From Antedon mediterranea (taxonomy: Eukaryota; Echinodermata; Crinoidea; Comatulida; Antedonidae): a stretch of 64,000 nucleotides of DNA. The notes under the pieces are model-generated. The model was not told the DNA's origin and made no database searches. It saw only the letters and a list, made by a program, of their open reading frames with translations. Shown here one piece after another: positions 34,446 to 48,968 of this stretch. A program made the position numbers and the translations under genes. Positions within the stretch are counted from its first letter, which is position 1; every line of letters begins with the position of its first letter. The stretch spans positions 8,744,001 to 8,808,000 of the forward strand of contig NC_092679.1 in assembly GCF_964355755.1 (NCBI RefSeq). Direction: 5' to 3'.

Positions 34446-37172
34446 AAATGCGATTTGAAGCTATTCTGTACACTTTGATGTTTTTATGTTAACAAGTTTT
34501 TTCGAAAATCACAAAAGGGTCTAAAATGTCTCAAAATGCGATTTGAAGCTATTCTAAGCACTTTGGTGTTTTTATGTTAACAAGTTTTTTCGAAAATCAC
34601 AAAATGGTCTAAAACGTCTCCAAATGCGATTTGAAGCTATTCTAAGCACTTTGGTGTTTTTGTGTAACCAAGTTTTTTCGAAAATCACAAAATGGTCTAA
34701 AACGTCTCCAAATGCAATTTGAAGCTATTTTAAGCACTTTGGTGCTTTTGTGTAACCAAGTTTTTTCGAAAATCACGAAATGGTCTAAAACGTCTCCAAA
34801 TGCGATTTGAAGCTAATCTTAGCACATTGGTGTTTTTATGTTAACAAGTTTTTTCGAAAATCACAAAATGGTCTAAAACGACTCCAAATGCGATTTGAAG
34901 CTATTCTGTATACTTTGGTGTTTTTATGTTAACAAGTTTTTTCGAAAATCACAAAATGGTCTAAAACGTCTCCAAATGCGATTTGAAGCTATTCTAAGCA
35001 CTTTGGTGTTTTTATGTTAACAAGTTTTTTCGAAAATCACAAAATGGTCTAAAACGTCTCCAATAGCGATTTGAAGCTTTTCTGTACACTTTGGTGTTTT
35101 TATGTTAACAAGTTTTTTCGAAAATCACAAAATGGTCTAAAACGTCTCCAAATGCGATTTGAAGCTAATCTGTACACTTTGATGTTTTTATGTTAACAAG
35201 TTTTTTCGAAAATCACAAAAGGGTCTAAAACGTTTCCAAATGCGATTTGAAGCTATTCTGTACACTTTGATGTTTTGTGTGAAAATTTTCTGTCGAAATG
35301 CTCAAAATGGTCAAAAACGTTTTTAAATACGATATTAAGCTACTTTGTGCTCTTTGATGTTTTTGTGTGAAATGTTTTATCGAAATGCTCAAAATGGTCT
35401 AAAACGGTTTCTAATGTGATTTCAAGCACTTTGATGTTTTTGTGTAACCAAGTTTTTCGAAAATCACAAAATTGTCTAAAACGTCTCCAAATGCGATTTG
35501 AAGCTATTCTGTACACTTTGATGTTTTTATGTTAACAAGTTTTTCGAAAATCACAAAATGGTCTAAAACGTCTCCAAATGCGATTTTAAGCTATTCTAAG
35601 CACTTTGGTGTTTTTATGTTAACAAGTTTTTTTGAAAATCACAAAATGGTCTAAAACGTCTCTAAATGCGATTTGAAGCTTTTCTGTACACTTTGATGTT
35701 TTTATGTTAACAACTTTTTTCGAAAATCACAAAATGGTCTAAAATGTCTCCAAATGCGATTTGAAGCTATTCTAAGCACTTTGGTGTTTTTATGGAAACA
35801 ATTTTTTTCGAAAATCACAAAATGGTCTAAAACCTCTCCAATAGCGATTTGAAGCTTTTCTGTACACTTTGGTGTTTTTATGTTAACAAATTTTTTCGAA
35901 AATCACAAAATGGTCTAAAGCGTCTCCAAATGCGATTTGAAGCTATTCTGTACACTTTGATGTTTTTATGTTAACAAGTTTTTTCGAAAATCACAAAATG
36001 GTCTAAAACGTCTACAAATGCGATTTGAAGCTAATCTGTACACTTTGATGTTTTTATGTTAACAAGTTTTTTCGAAAATCATAAAATGGTCTAAAACGTT
36101 TCCAAATGCGATTTGAAGCTATTCTGTACACTTTGATGTTTTGTGTGAAAATTTTCTGTCGAAATGCTCAAAATGGTCAAAAACGTTTTTAAATACGATA
36201 TTAAGCTACTTTGTGCTCTTTGATGTTTTTGTGTGAAAAGTTTTATCGAAATGCTCAAAATGGTCTAAAACGGTTTCTAATGTGATTTCAAGCACTTTGA
36301 TGTTTTTGTGTAACCAAGTTTTTCGAAAATCACAAAATTGTCTAAAACGTCTCCAAATGCGATTTGAAGCTATTCTGTACACTTTTATGTTTTTATGTTA
36401 ACAAGTTTCTTCGAAAATCACAAAAGAGTCTAAAATATCTCGAAATGCGATTTGAAGCTATTCTAAGCACTTTGGTGTTTTTATGTTAACAAGTTTTTTC
36501 GAAATCACAAAATGGTCTAAAATGTCTCCAAATGCGATTTGAAGCTAATCTTAGCACATTGGTGTTTTTATGTTAACAAGTTTTTTCGAAAATCACAAAA
36601 TGGTCTAAAACGACTCCAAATGCGATTTGAAGCTATTCTGTATACTTTGGTGTTTTTATGTTAACAAGTTTTTTCGAAAATCACAAAATGGTCTAAAACG
36701 TCTCCAAATGCGATTTGAAGCTATTCTAAGCACTTTGGTGTTTTTATGTTAACAAGTTTTTTCGAAAATCACAAAATGGTCTAAAACGTCTCCAAATGCG
36801 ATTTGAAGCTATTCTGTACACTTTGATGTTTTTATGTTAACAAGGTTTTTCGAAAATCACAAAATGGTCTAAAACGTTTCCAAATGCGATTTGAAGCTAT
36901 TCTGTACACTTTGATGTTTTGTGTGAAAATTTTCTGTCGAAATGCTCAAAATGGTCAAAAACGTTTTTAAATACGATATTAAGCTACTTTGTGCTCTTTG
37001 ATGTTTTTGTGTGAAATGTTTTATCGAAATGCTCAAAATGGTCTAAAACGGTTTCTAATGTGATTTCAAGCACTTTGATGTTTTTGTGTAACCAAGTTTT
37101 TCGAAAATCACAAAATTGTCTAAAACGTCTCCAAATGCGATTTGAAGCTATTCTGTACACTTTGATGTTTTT

Positions 37173-37385
37173 ATGTTAACAAGTTTTTCCAAAATCACAA
37201 AATGGTCTAAAACGTCTCCAAATGCGATTTTAAGCTATTCTAAGCACTTTGGTGTTTTTATGTTAAGAAGTTTTTCGAAAATCACAAAATGGTCTAAAAC
37301 GTCTCCAAATGCGATTTTAAGCTATTCTAAGCACTTTGGTGTTTTTATGTTAACAAGTTTTTTTGAAAATCACAAAATGGTCTAA
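37173..37385 (+). repeat. pair of 87-bp monomers giving an in-frame 29-residue repeat
   Basis: Two successive monomers have a five-T run and are 87 bp long, so translation repeats every 29 codons and an open frame of 70 codons results. The frame shifts and ends as soon as an 88-bp monomer follows. The apparent peptide repeat is a by-product of the satellite and there is no evidence of a gene. Confidence 0.8.
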
Positions 37386-40300
37386 AACGTCTCTAAATGC
37401 GATTTGAAGCTTTTCTGTAAACTTTGATGTTTTTATGTTAACAACTTTTTTCGAAAATCACAAAATGGTCTAAAATGTCTCCAAATGCGATTTGAAGCTA
37501 TTCTAAGCACTTTGGTGTTTTTATGGAAACAATTTTTTTCGAAAATCACAAAATGGTCTAAAACGTCTCCAATAGCGATTTGAAGCTTTTCTGTACACTT
37601 TGGTGTTTTTATGTTAACAAGTTTTTTCGAAAATCACAAAATGGTCTAAAACGTCTCCAAATGCGATTTGAAGCTATTCTGTACACTTTGATGTTTTTAT
37701 GTTAACAAGTTTTTTCGAAAATCACAAAATGGTTTAAAACGTCTACAAATGCGATTTGAAGCTATTCTGTACACTTTGATGTTTTTATGTTAACAAGTCT
37801 TTTCGAAAATCACAAAATGGTCTAAAACGTTTCCAAATGCGATTTGAAGCTATTCTGTACACTTTGATGTTTTGTGTGAAAATTTTCTGTCGAGATGCTC
37901 AAAATGGTCAAAAACGTTTTTAAATAGGATATTAAGCTACTTTGGGCTCTTTGATGTTTTTGTGTGAAATGTTTTATCGAAATGCTCAAAATGGTCTAAA
38001 ATGGTTTCTAATGTGATTTCAAGCAATTTGATGTTTTTGTATAACCAAGTTTTTCGAAAATCACAAAATTGTCTAAAACGTCTCCAAATGCGATTTGAAG
38101 CTATTCTGTACACTTTGATGTTTTTATGTTAACAAGTTTTTCGAAAATCACAAAATGGTCTAAAACGTCTCCAAATGCGATTTTAAGCTATTCTAAGCAC
38201 TTTGGTGTTTTTATCTTAACAAGTTTTTTCGAAAATCACAAAATGGTCTAAAACGTCTCCAAATGCGATTTGAAGCTATTCTGTACACTTTGATGTTTTT
38301 ATGTTAACAAGTTTTTTCGAAAATCACAAAATGGTCTAAAACGTCTACAAATGCGATTTGAAGCTATTCTAAGCACTTTTGTGTTTTTATGTTAACAAGT
38401 TTTTTCGAAAATCACAAAATGGTCTAAAACGTCTGCAAATGCGATTTGAAGCTATTCTTAGCACATTGGTGTTTTTATTTAAACAAATTTTTTCGAAACT
38501 CACAAAATGGTCTAAAACGTCTCCAAATGCGATTTGAAGCTATTTTAAGCACTTTGGTGTTTTTGTGTTAACAAGTTTTTCGAAATGCTCAAAATGGTCT
38601 AAAACGTTTTTAAACACGATATTAAGCTATTTTGTGCTCTTTGATGTTTTTTTGTGAAAAGTTTTAGTGAAAATTATGCTCAAAATGGTCTAAAACGATT
38701 TCTAATGTGATTTTAAGCACTTTGATGTTTTTATGTTAACTAGTTTTTTTCGAAAATCACAAAATGGTCTAAAACGTCTCCAAATGTGATTTGAAGCTAT
38801 TCTAAGCACTTTGGTGTTTTTATGTTAACAGTTTTTTTCGAAAATCACAAAATGGTCTAAAACGTTTCCAAATGCGATTTTAAGCTATTCTGTACACTTT
38901 GATGTTTTTATGGTAACAAGTTTTTTAGAAAATCACAAAATGGTCTAAAAGATCACCAAATGCGATTTAAAGCTATTTTAAGCACTTTTGTGTTTTTGTG
39001 TAACCAAGTTTTTTCGAAAATCACAAAAGGGTCTAAAATGTCTCTAAATGCGATTTGAAGCTACTCTAAGAACTTTGGTGTTTTTATGTTAACAAGTTTT
39101 TTCGAAAATCACAAAATGGTCTAAAATGTCTCCAAATGCGATTTGAAGCTATTCGGTACACTTTGCTGTTTTGTGTGAAAAATGTTTGTCGAAATCCTCA
39201 AAATGGTCTAAAACGTTTTTAAACACGATATTAAGCTATTTTGTGCTCTTTGATGTTTTTTTGTGAAAAGTTTTAGCGAAATGCTCAAAATGGTCTAAAA
39301 CGATTTCTAATGTGATTTTAAGCACTTTGATGTTTTTATGTTAACTAGTTTTTTCGAAAATCACAAAATGGTCTAAAACGTCTCCAAATGTAATTTGAAG
39401 CTATTCTAAGCACTTTGGTGTTTTTATGTTAACAAGTTTTTTCGAAAATCACAAAATGGTCTAAAACGTTTCCAAATGCGATTTGAAGCTATTCTGTACA
39501 CTTTGATGCTTTTATGGTAACAAGTTTTTTAGAAAATCACAAAATGGTCTAAAACATCTCCAAATGCGATTTAAAGCTATTTTAAGCACTTTTGTGTTTT
39601 TGTGTAACCAAGTTTTTTCGAAAATCACAAAAGGGTCTAAAATGTCTCTAAATGCGATTTGAAGCTACTCTAAGCACTTTGGTGTTTTTATGTTAACAAG
39701 TTTTTTCGAAAATCACAAAATGGTCTAAAATGTCTCCAAATGCGATTTGAAGCTATTCTGTACACTTTGCTGTTTTGTGTGAAAAATGTTTGTCGAAATC
39801 CTCAAAATGGTCAAAAACGTTTTTAAATACGATATTAAGCTATTTTGTGCTCTTTGATGTTTTTGTGTGAAAAGTTTTATCGAAATACTCAAAATGGTCT
39901 AAAACGGTTTCTAATGTGATTTCAAGCACTTTGATGTTTTTGTGTAACCAAGTTTTTCGAAAATCACAAAATTGTCTAAAACGTCTCCAAATGCGATTTG
40001 AAGCTATTCTGTACACTTTGATGTTTTTATGTTAACAAGTTTTTTATAAAATCACAAAATGGTCTAAAACGTCTCCAAATGCGATTTGAAGCTATTCTGT
40101 ACACTTTGAAGTTTTTATGTTAACAAGTTTTTTCGAAAATCACAAAAGGGTCTAAAATGTCTCGAAATGCGATTTGAAGCTATTCTAAGCACTTTGGTGT
40201 TTTTATGTTAACAAGTTTTTTCGAAAATCACAAAATGGTCTAAAACGTCTCCAAATGCGATTTGAAGCTATTCTAAGCACTTTGGTGTTTTTATGTTAAC

Positions 40301-42024
40301 AAGTTTTTTCGAAAATCACAAAATGGTCTAAAACGTCTCCAAATGCGATTTGAAGCTATTTTAAGCACTTTGGTGCTTTTGTGTTAACAAGTTTTTCGAA
40401 ATGCTCAAAATGGTCTAAAACGTCTCCAAATGCGATTTGAAGCTATTCTAAGCACTTTGGTGTTTTTATGTTAACAAGTTTTTTCGAAAATCACAAAATG
40501 GTATAAAACGTCTCCAAATGCGATTTGAAGCTATTCTAAGCACTTTGGTGTTTTTATGTTAACAAGTTTTTTCGAAAATCACAAAATGGTCTAAAACGTT
40601 TCCAAATGCGATTTGAAGCTATTCTGTACACTTTGATGTTTTGTGTGAAAATTTTCTTTCGAAATGCTCAAAATGGTCAAAAACGTTTTTAAATACGATA
40701 TTAAGCTACTTTGTGCTCTTTGATGTTTTTGTGTGAAATGTTTTATCGAAATGCTCAAAATGTTCTAAAACGGTTTCTAATGTGATTTCAAGCACTTTGA
40801 TGTTTTTGTGTAACCAAGTTTTTCGAAAATCACAAAATTGTCTAAAACGTCTCCAAATGCGATTTGAAGCTATTCTGTACACTTTGATGTTTTTATGTTA
40901 ACAAGTTTTTCGAAAATCACAAAATGGTCTAAAACGTCTCCAAATGCGATTTTAAGCTATTCTAAGCACTTTGGTGTTTTTATGTTAACAAGTTTTTTTG
41001 AAAATCACAAAATGGTCTAAAACGTCTCTAAATGCGATTTGAAGCTTTTCTGTACACTTTGATGTTTTTATGTTAACAACTTTTTTCGAAAATCACAAAA
41101 TGGTCTAAAATGTCTTCAAAATGCGATTTGAAGCTATTCTAAGCACTTTGGTGTTTTTATGGAAACAATTTTTTTCGAAAATCACAAAATGGTCTAAAAC
41201 GTCTCCAATAGCGATTTGAAGCTTTTCTGTACACTTTGGTGTTTTTATGTTAACAAGTTTTTTCGAAAATCACAAAATGGTCTAAAACGTCTCCAAATGC
41301 GATTTGAAGCTATTCTGTACACTTTGATGTTTTTATGTTAACAAGTTTTTTCGAAAATCACAAAATGGTCTAAAATGTCTCCAAATGCGATTTGAAGCTA
41401 TTCTAAGCACTTTGGTGTTTTTATGGAAACATTTTTTTTCGAAAATCACAAAATGGTCTAAAACGTCTCCAATAGCGATTTGAAGCTTTTCTTTACACTT
41501 TGGTGTTTTTATGTTAACAAGTTTTTTCGAAAATCACAAAATGGTCTAAAACGTCTCCAAATTCGATTTGAAGCTATTCTGTACACTTTGATGTTTTTAT
41601 GTTAACAAGTTTTTTCGAAAATCACAAAATGGTCTAAAACGTCTACAAATGCGATTTGAAGCTATTCTAAGCACTTTTGTGTTTTTATGTTAACAAGTTT
41701 TTTCGAAAATCACAAAATGGTCTAAAACGTCTGCAAATGCGATTTGAAACTATTCTTAGCACATTGGTGTTTTTATTTAAACAAATTTTTTCGAAACTCA
41801 CAAAATGGTCTAAAACGTCTCCAAATGCGATTTGAAGCTATTTTAAGCACTTTAGTGTTTTTGTGTTAACAAGTTTTTCGAAATGCTCAAAATGGTCTAA
41901 AACGTTTTTAAACACGATATTAAGCTATTTTGTGCTCTTTGATGTTTTTTTGTGAAAAGTTTTAGCAAAATGCTCAAAATGGTCTAAAACGACTTCTAAT
42001 GTGATTTTAAGCACTTTGATGTTT

Positions 42025-43960
42025 TTATGTTAACAAGTTTTTTCGAAAATCACAAAATGGTCTAAAACGTCTCCAAATGCGATTTGAAGCTATTCTAAGC
42101 ACTTTGGTGTTTTTATGTTAACAAGTTTTTTCGAAAATCACAAAATGGTCTAAAACGTCTCCAAATGCGATTTGAAGCTATTCTGTACACTTTGATGTTT
42201 TTATGTTAACAAGTTTTTTCGAAAATCACAAAATGGTCTAAAACGTTTCCAAATGCGATTTGAAGCTATTCTGTACACTTTGATGTTTTGTGTGAAAATT
42301 TTCTGTCGAAATGCTCAAAATGGTCAAAAACGTTTTTAAATACGATATTAAGCTACTTTGTGCTCTTTGATGTTTTTGTATGAAATGTTTTATCGAAATG
42401 CTCAAAATGGTCTAAAACGGTTTCTAATAGTGATTTCAAGCACTTTGATGTTTTTGTGTAACCAAGTTTTTCGAAAATCACAAAATTGTCTAAACGTCTC
42501 CAAATGCGATTTGAAGCTATTCTGTACACTTTGATGTTTTTATGTTAACAAGTTTTTCGAAAATCACAAAATGGTCTAAAACGTCTCCAAATGCGATTTG
42601 AAGCTATTTTAAGCACTTAGGTGCTTTTGTGTAACCAAGTTTTTTCGAAAATCACAAAAGGGTCTAAAATGTCTCCAAATGTGATTTGAAGCTATTTTAA
42701 GCACTTTGGTGTTTTTGTGTTAACAAGTTTTTCGAAAATCACAAAATTGTCTAAAACGTCTCCAAATGCGATTTGAAGCTATTCTGTACACTTTGATGTT
42801 TTTATGTTAACAAGTTTTTTAGAAAATCACAAAATGGTCTAAAATGTCTCCAAATGCGATTTGAAGCTATTCTAAACACTTTGGTGTTTTTATGTTAACA
42901 TGTTTTTTCGAAAATCACAAAATGGTCTAAAACGTCTCCAAATGCGATTTGAAGCTATTTTAAGCACTTTGGTGTTTTTGTGTTAACAAGTTTTTCGAAA
43001 TGCTCAAAATGGTCTAAAACGTCTCCAAATGCGATTTGAAGCTATTCTAAGCACTTTGGTGTTTTTATGTTAACAAGTTTTTTCGAAAATCACAAAATGG
43101 TCTAAAACGTCTCCAAATGCGATTTGGAGCTATTCTGTACACTTTGATGTTTTTATGTTAACAAGTTTTTTCGAAAATCACAAAATGGTCTAAAACGTTT
43201 CCAAATGCGATTTGAAGCTATTCTGTACACTTTGATGTTTTGTGTGAAAATTTTCTGTCGAAATGCTCAAAATGGTCAAAAACGTTTTTAAATACGATAT
43301 TAAGCTACTTTGTGCTCTTTGATGTTTTTGTGTGAAATGTTTTATCGAAATGCTCAAAATGGTCTAAAACGGTTTCTAATGTGATTTCAAGAACTTTGAT
43401 GTTTTTGTGTAACCAAGTTTTTCGAAAATCACAAAATTGTCTAAAACGTCTCGAAATGCGATTTGAAGCTATTCTGTACACTTTGATGTTTTTATGTTAA
43501 CAAGTTTTTCGAAGATCACAAAATGGTCTAAAACGTCTCCAAATGCGATTTTAAGCTATTCTAAGCACTTTGGTGTTTTTATGTTAACAAGTTTTTTTGA
43601 AAATCACAAAATGGTCTAAAACGTCTCTAAATGCGATTTGAAGCTTTTCTGTACACTTTGATGTTTTTATGTTAACAACTTTTTTCGAAAATCACAAAAT
43701 GGTCTAAAACGTCTCCAATAGCGATTTGAAGCTTTTCTGTACACTTTGGTGTTTTTATGTTAACAAGTTTTTTTCGAAAATCACAAAATGGTCTAAAACG
43801 TCTCCAAATGCGATTTGAAGCTATTCTGTACACTTTGATGTTTTTATGTTAACAAGTTTTTTCGAAAATCACAAAATGGTCTAAAACGTCTACAAATGCG
43901 ATTTGAAGCTATTCTAAGCACTTTTGTGTTTTTATGTTAACAAGTTTTTTCGAAAATCAC
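42025..43960 (+). repeat. 5.0-kb-spaced higher-order block, copy A
   Basis: Collinear with 47,033-48,968 at a constant offset of 5,008 bp. Private marks shared only by these two blocks include TTTCTAATAGTGATTTC (42,421 and 47,429) and the shortened word TTGTCTAAACGTCTCC (about 42,483 and 47,491). The similarity stops abruptly near 43,960, where this copy switches to AAAGATTCTAAAATATCTCG. Confidence 0.85.
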
Positions 43961-44270
43961 AAAAGATTCTAAAATATCTCGAAATGCGATTTGAAGCTAT
44001 TCTAAGCACTTTGGTGTTTTTATGTTAACAAGTTTTTTCGAAAATCACAAAATGGTCTAAAATGTCTCCAAATGCGATTTGAAGCTAATCTTAGCACATT
44101 GGTGTTTTTATGTTAACAAGTTTTTTCGAAAATCACAAAATGGTCTAAAACGACTCCAAATGCGATTTGAAGCTATTCTGTATACTTTGGTGTTTTTATG
44201 TTAACAAGTTTTTTCGAAAATCACAAAATGGTCTAAAACGTCTCCAAATGCGATTTGAAGCTATTCTGTA
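43961..44270 (+). repeat. mobile satellite cassette (ATATCTCG / CTAATCTTAGC / GTATACTTTGG)
   Basis: A run of monomers carries AAAATATCTCGAAATGCG, CTAATCTTAGCACATTGG, AACGACTCCAAATGCG and CTGTATACTTTGG. Substantially the same cassette is seen near 21,740, 36,425 and 61,630, and in truncated form near 9,275 and 34,815. In the 21,740 copy the AAGCACTTTGGTG monomer between the first two marks is missing. It appears joined to different neighbours each time, so segments of this size move as blocks. Confidence 0.7.
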
Positions 44271-47032
44271 CACTTTGATGTTTTTATGTTAACAAGTTTT
44301 TTCGAAAATCACAAAATGGTCTAAAACGTTTCCAAATGCGATTTGAAGCTATTCTGTACACTTTGATGTTTTGTGTGAAAATTTTCTTTCGAAATGCTCA
44401 AAATGGTCAAAAACGTTTTTAAATACGATATTAAGCTACTTTGTGCTCTTTGATGTTTTTTTGTGAAATGTTTTATCGAAATGCTCAAAATGGTCTAAAA
44501 CGGTTTCTAATGTGATTTCAAGCCCTTTGATGTTTTTGTATAACCAAGTTTTTTCGAAAATCACAAAATGGTCTAAAACGTCTCCAAATGCGATTTGAAG
44601 CTATTCTGTACACTTTGATGTTTTTATGTTAACAAGTTTTTTCGAAAATCACAAAATGGTCTAAAACGTCTACAAATGCGATTTGAAGCTATTCTGTACA
44701 CTTTGATGTTTTTATGTTAACAAGTTTTTTCGAAAATCACAAAATGGTCTAAAACGTTTCCAAATGCGATTTGAAGCTATTCTGTACACTTTGATGTTTT
44801 GTGTGAAAATTTTCTGTCGAAATGCTCAAAATGGTCAAAAACGTTTTTAAATACGATATTAAGCTACTTTGTGCTCTTTGATGTTTTTGTGTGAAATGTT
44901 TTATCGAAATGCTCAAAATGGTCTAAAACGGTTTCTAATGTGATTTCAAGCACTTTGATGTTTTTGTGTAACCAAGTTTTTCGAAAATCACAAAATTGTC
45001 TAAAACGTCTCCAAATGCGATTTGAAGCTATTCGGTACACTTTGATGTTTTTATGTCAACAAGTTTTTCGAAAATCACAAAATGGTCTAAAACGTCTCCA
45101 AATGCGATTTTAAGCTATTCTAAGCACTTTGGTGTTTTTATGTTAACAAGTTTTTTTGAAAATCACAAAATGGTCTAAAACGTCTCTAAATGCGATTTGA
45201 AGCTTTTCTGTACACTTTGATGTTTTTATGTTAACAACTTTTTTCGAAAATCAAAAAATGGTCTAAAATGTCTCCAAATGCGATTTGAAGCTATTCTAAG
45301 CACTTTGGTGTTTTTATGGAAACAATTTTTTTGGAAAATCACAAAATGGTCTAAAACGTCTCCAATAGCGATTTGAAGCTTTTCTGTACACTTTGGTGTT
45401 TTTATGTTAACAAGTTTTTTCGAAAATCACAAAATGGTCTAAAACGTCTCCAAATGCGATTTGAAGCTATTCTGTACACTTTGATGTTTTTATGTTAGCT
45501 AGTTTTTTCGAAAATCACAAAATGGTCTAAAACGTCTACAAATGCGATTTGAAGCTATTCTGTACACTTTGATGTTTTTATGTTAACAAGTTTTTTCGAA
45601 AATCACAAAATGGTCTAAAACGTTTCCAAATGCGATTTGAAGCTATTCTGTACACTTTGATGTTTTGTGTGAAAATTTTCTATCGAAATGCTCAAAATCG
45701 TTTTTAAATACGATATTAAGCTACTTTGTGCTCTTTGATGTTTTTGTGTGAAATGTTTTATTGAAATGCTCAAAATGGTCTAAAACGGTTTCTAATGTGA
45801 TTTCAAGCACTTTGATGTTTTTGTATAACCAAGTTTTTCGAAAATCACAAAATTGTCTAAAACGTCTCCAAATGCGATTTGAAGCTATTCTGTACACTTT
45901 GATGTTTTTATGTTAACAAGTTTTTCGAAAATCACAAAATGGTCTAAAACGTCTCCAAATGCGATTTTAAGCTATTCTAAGCACTTTGGTGTTTTTATGT
46001 TAACAAGTTTTTCGAAAATCACAAAATTGTCTAAAACGTCTCCAAATGCGATTTGAAGCTATTCTGTACACTTTGATGTTTTTATGTTAACAAGTTTTTC
46101 GAAAATCACAAAATGGTCTAAAACGTCTCCAAATGCGATTTTAAGCTATTCTAAGCACTTTGGTGTTTTTATGTTAACAAGTTTTTTTGAAAATCACAAA
46201 ATGGTCTAAAACGTCTCTAAATGCGATTTGAAGCTTTTCTGTACACTTTGATGTTTTTAAGTTAACAACTTTTTTCGAAAATCACAAAATGGTCTAAAAT
46301 GTCTCCAAAATGCGATTTGAAGCTATTCTAAGCACTTTGGTGTTTTTATGGAAACAATTTTTTTCGAAAATCACAAAATGGTCTAAAACGTCTCCAATAG
46401 CGATTTGAAGCTTTTCTGTACACTTTGGTGTTTTTATGTTAACAAGTTTTTTCGAAAATCACAAAATGGTCTAAAACGTCTCCAAATGCGATTTGAAGCT
46501 ATTCTGTACACTTTGATGTTTTTATGTTAACAAGTTTTTTCGAAAATCACAAAATGGTCTAAAACGTCTAGAAATGCGATTTGAAGCTATTCTGTACACT
46601 TTGATGTTTTTATGTTAAGTTTTTTCGAAAATCACAAAATGGTCTAAAACGTTTCCAAATGCGATTTTAAGCTATTCTGTACACTTTGATGTTTTGTATG
46701 AAAATTTTCTGTCGAAATGCTCAAAATGGTCAAAAACGTTTTTAAATACGATATTAAGCTACTTTGTGCTCTTTGATGATTTTGTCTGAAATGTTTTATC
46801 GAAATGCTCAAAATGGTCTAAAACGGTTTCTAATGTGATTTCAAGCACTTTGATGTTTTTGTGTAACCAAGTTTTTCGAAAAACACAAAATTGTCTAAAA
46901 CGTCTCCAAATGCGATTTGAAGCTATTCTGTACACTTTGATGTTTTTATGTTAACAAGTTTTTCGAAAATCACAAAATGGTCTAAAACGTCTCCAAATGC
47001 GATTTTAAGCTATTCTAAGCACTTTGGTGTTT

Positions 47033-48968
47033 TTATGTTAACAAGTTTTTTCGAAAATCACAAAATGGTCTAAAACGTCTCCAAATGCGATTTGAAGCTA
47101 TTCTAAGCACTTTGGTGTTTTTATGTTAACAAGTTTTTTCGAAAATCACAAAATGGTCTAAAACGTCTCCAAATGCGATTTGAAGCTATTCTGTACACTT
47201 TGATGTTTTTATGTTAACAAGTTTTTTCGAAAATCACAAAATGGTCTAAAACGTTTCCAAATGCGATTTGAAGCTATTCTGTACACTTTGATGTTTTGTG
47301 TGAAAATTTTCTGTCGAAATGCTCAAAATGGTCAAAAACGTTTTTAAATACGATATTAAGCTACTTTGTGCTCTTTGATGTTTTTGTATGAAATGTTTTA
47401 TCGAAATGCTCAAAATGGTCTAAAACGGTTTCTAATAGTGATTTCAAGCACTTTGATGTTTTTGTGTAACCAAGTTTTTCGAAAATCACAAAATTGTCTA
47501 AACGTCTCCAAATGCGATTTGAAGCTATTCTGTACACTTTGATGTTTTTATGTTAACAAGTTTTTCGAAAATCACAAAATGGTCTAAAACGTCTCCAAAT
47601 GCGATTTGAAGCTATTTTAAGCACTTAGGTGCTTTTGTGTAACCAAGTTTTTTCGAAAATCACAAAAGGGTCTAAAATGTCTCCAAATGTGATTTGAAGC
47701 TATTTTAAGCACTTTGGTGTTTTTGTGTTAACAAGTTTTTCGAAAATCACAAAATTGTCTAAAACGTCTCCAAATGCGATTTGAAGCTATTCTGTACACT
47801 TTGATGTTTTTATGTAAACAAGTTTTTTAGAAAATCACAAAATGGTCTAAAATGTCTCCAAATGCGATTTGAAGCTATTCTAAACACTTTGGTGTTTTTA
47901 TGTTAACATGTTTTTTCGAAAATCACAAAATGGTCTAAAACGTCTCCAAATGCGATTTGAAGCTATTTTAAGCACTTTGGTGTTTTTGTGTTAACAAGTT
48001 TTTCGAAATGCTCAAAATGGTCTAAAACGTCTCCAAATGCGATTTGAAGCTATTCTAAGCACTTTGGTGTTTTTATGTTAACAAGTTTTTTCGAAAATCA
48101 CAAAATAGTCTAAAACGTCTCCAAATGCGATTTGGAGCTATTCTGTACACTTTGATGTTTTTATGTTAACAAGTTTTTTCGAAAATCACAAAATGGTCTA
48201 AAACGTTTCCAAATGCGATTTGAAGCTATTCTGTACACTTTGATGTTTTGTGTGAAAATTTTCTGTCGAAATGCTCAAAATGGTCAAAAACGTTTTTAAA
48301 TACGATATTAAGCTACTTTGTGCTCTTTGATGTTTTTTTGTGAAATGTTTTATCGAAATGCTCAAAATGGTCTAAAACGGTTTATAATGTGATTTCAAGA
48401 ACTTTGATGTTTTTGTGTAACCAAGTTTTTCGAAAATCACAAAATTGTCTAAAACGTCTCCAAATGCGATTTGAAGCTATTCTGTACACTTTGATGTTTT
48501 TATGTTAACAAGTTTTTCGAAGATCACAAAATGGTCTAAAACGTCTCCAAATGAGATTTTAAGCTATTCTAAGCACTTTGGTGTTTTTATGTTAACAAGT
48601 TTTTTTGAAAATCACAAAATGGTCTAAAACGTCTCTAAATGCGATTTGAAGCTTTTCTGTACACTTTGATGTTTTTATGTTAACAACTTTTTTCGAAAAT
48701 CACAAAATGGTCTAAAACGTCTCCAATAGCGATTTGAAGCTTTTCTGTACACTTTGGTGTTTTTATGTTAACAAGTTTTTTTCGAAAATCACAAAATGGT
48801 CTAAAACGTCTCCAAATGCGATTTGAAGCTATTCTGTACACTTTGATGTTTTTATGTTAACAAGTTTTTTCGAAAATCACAAAATGGTCTAAAACGTCTA
48901 CAAATGCGATTTGAAGCTATTCTAAGCACTTTTGTGTTTTTATGTTAACAAGTTTTTTCGAAAATCAC
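47033..48968 (+). repeat. 5.0-kb-spaced higher-order block, copy B
   Basis: The counterpart of 42,025-43,960. I noted only a few differences by eye over 1.9 kb, for example AAAATAGTC versus AAAATGGTC near 48,104, TTTATAATG versus TTTCTAATG near 48,374 and ATGAGATTTT versus ATGCGATTTT near 48,552. Confidence 0.85.

Noticed and set aside
37173-37385. 70-codon open frame with a perfect 29-residue repeat
   Set aside because: The periodicity arises because two neighbouring monomers are 87 bp (3 x 29). The frame breaks at the next 88-bp monomer.
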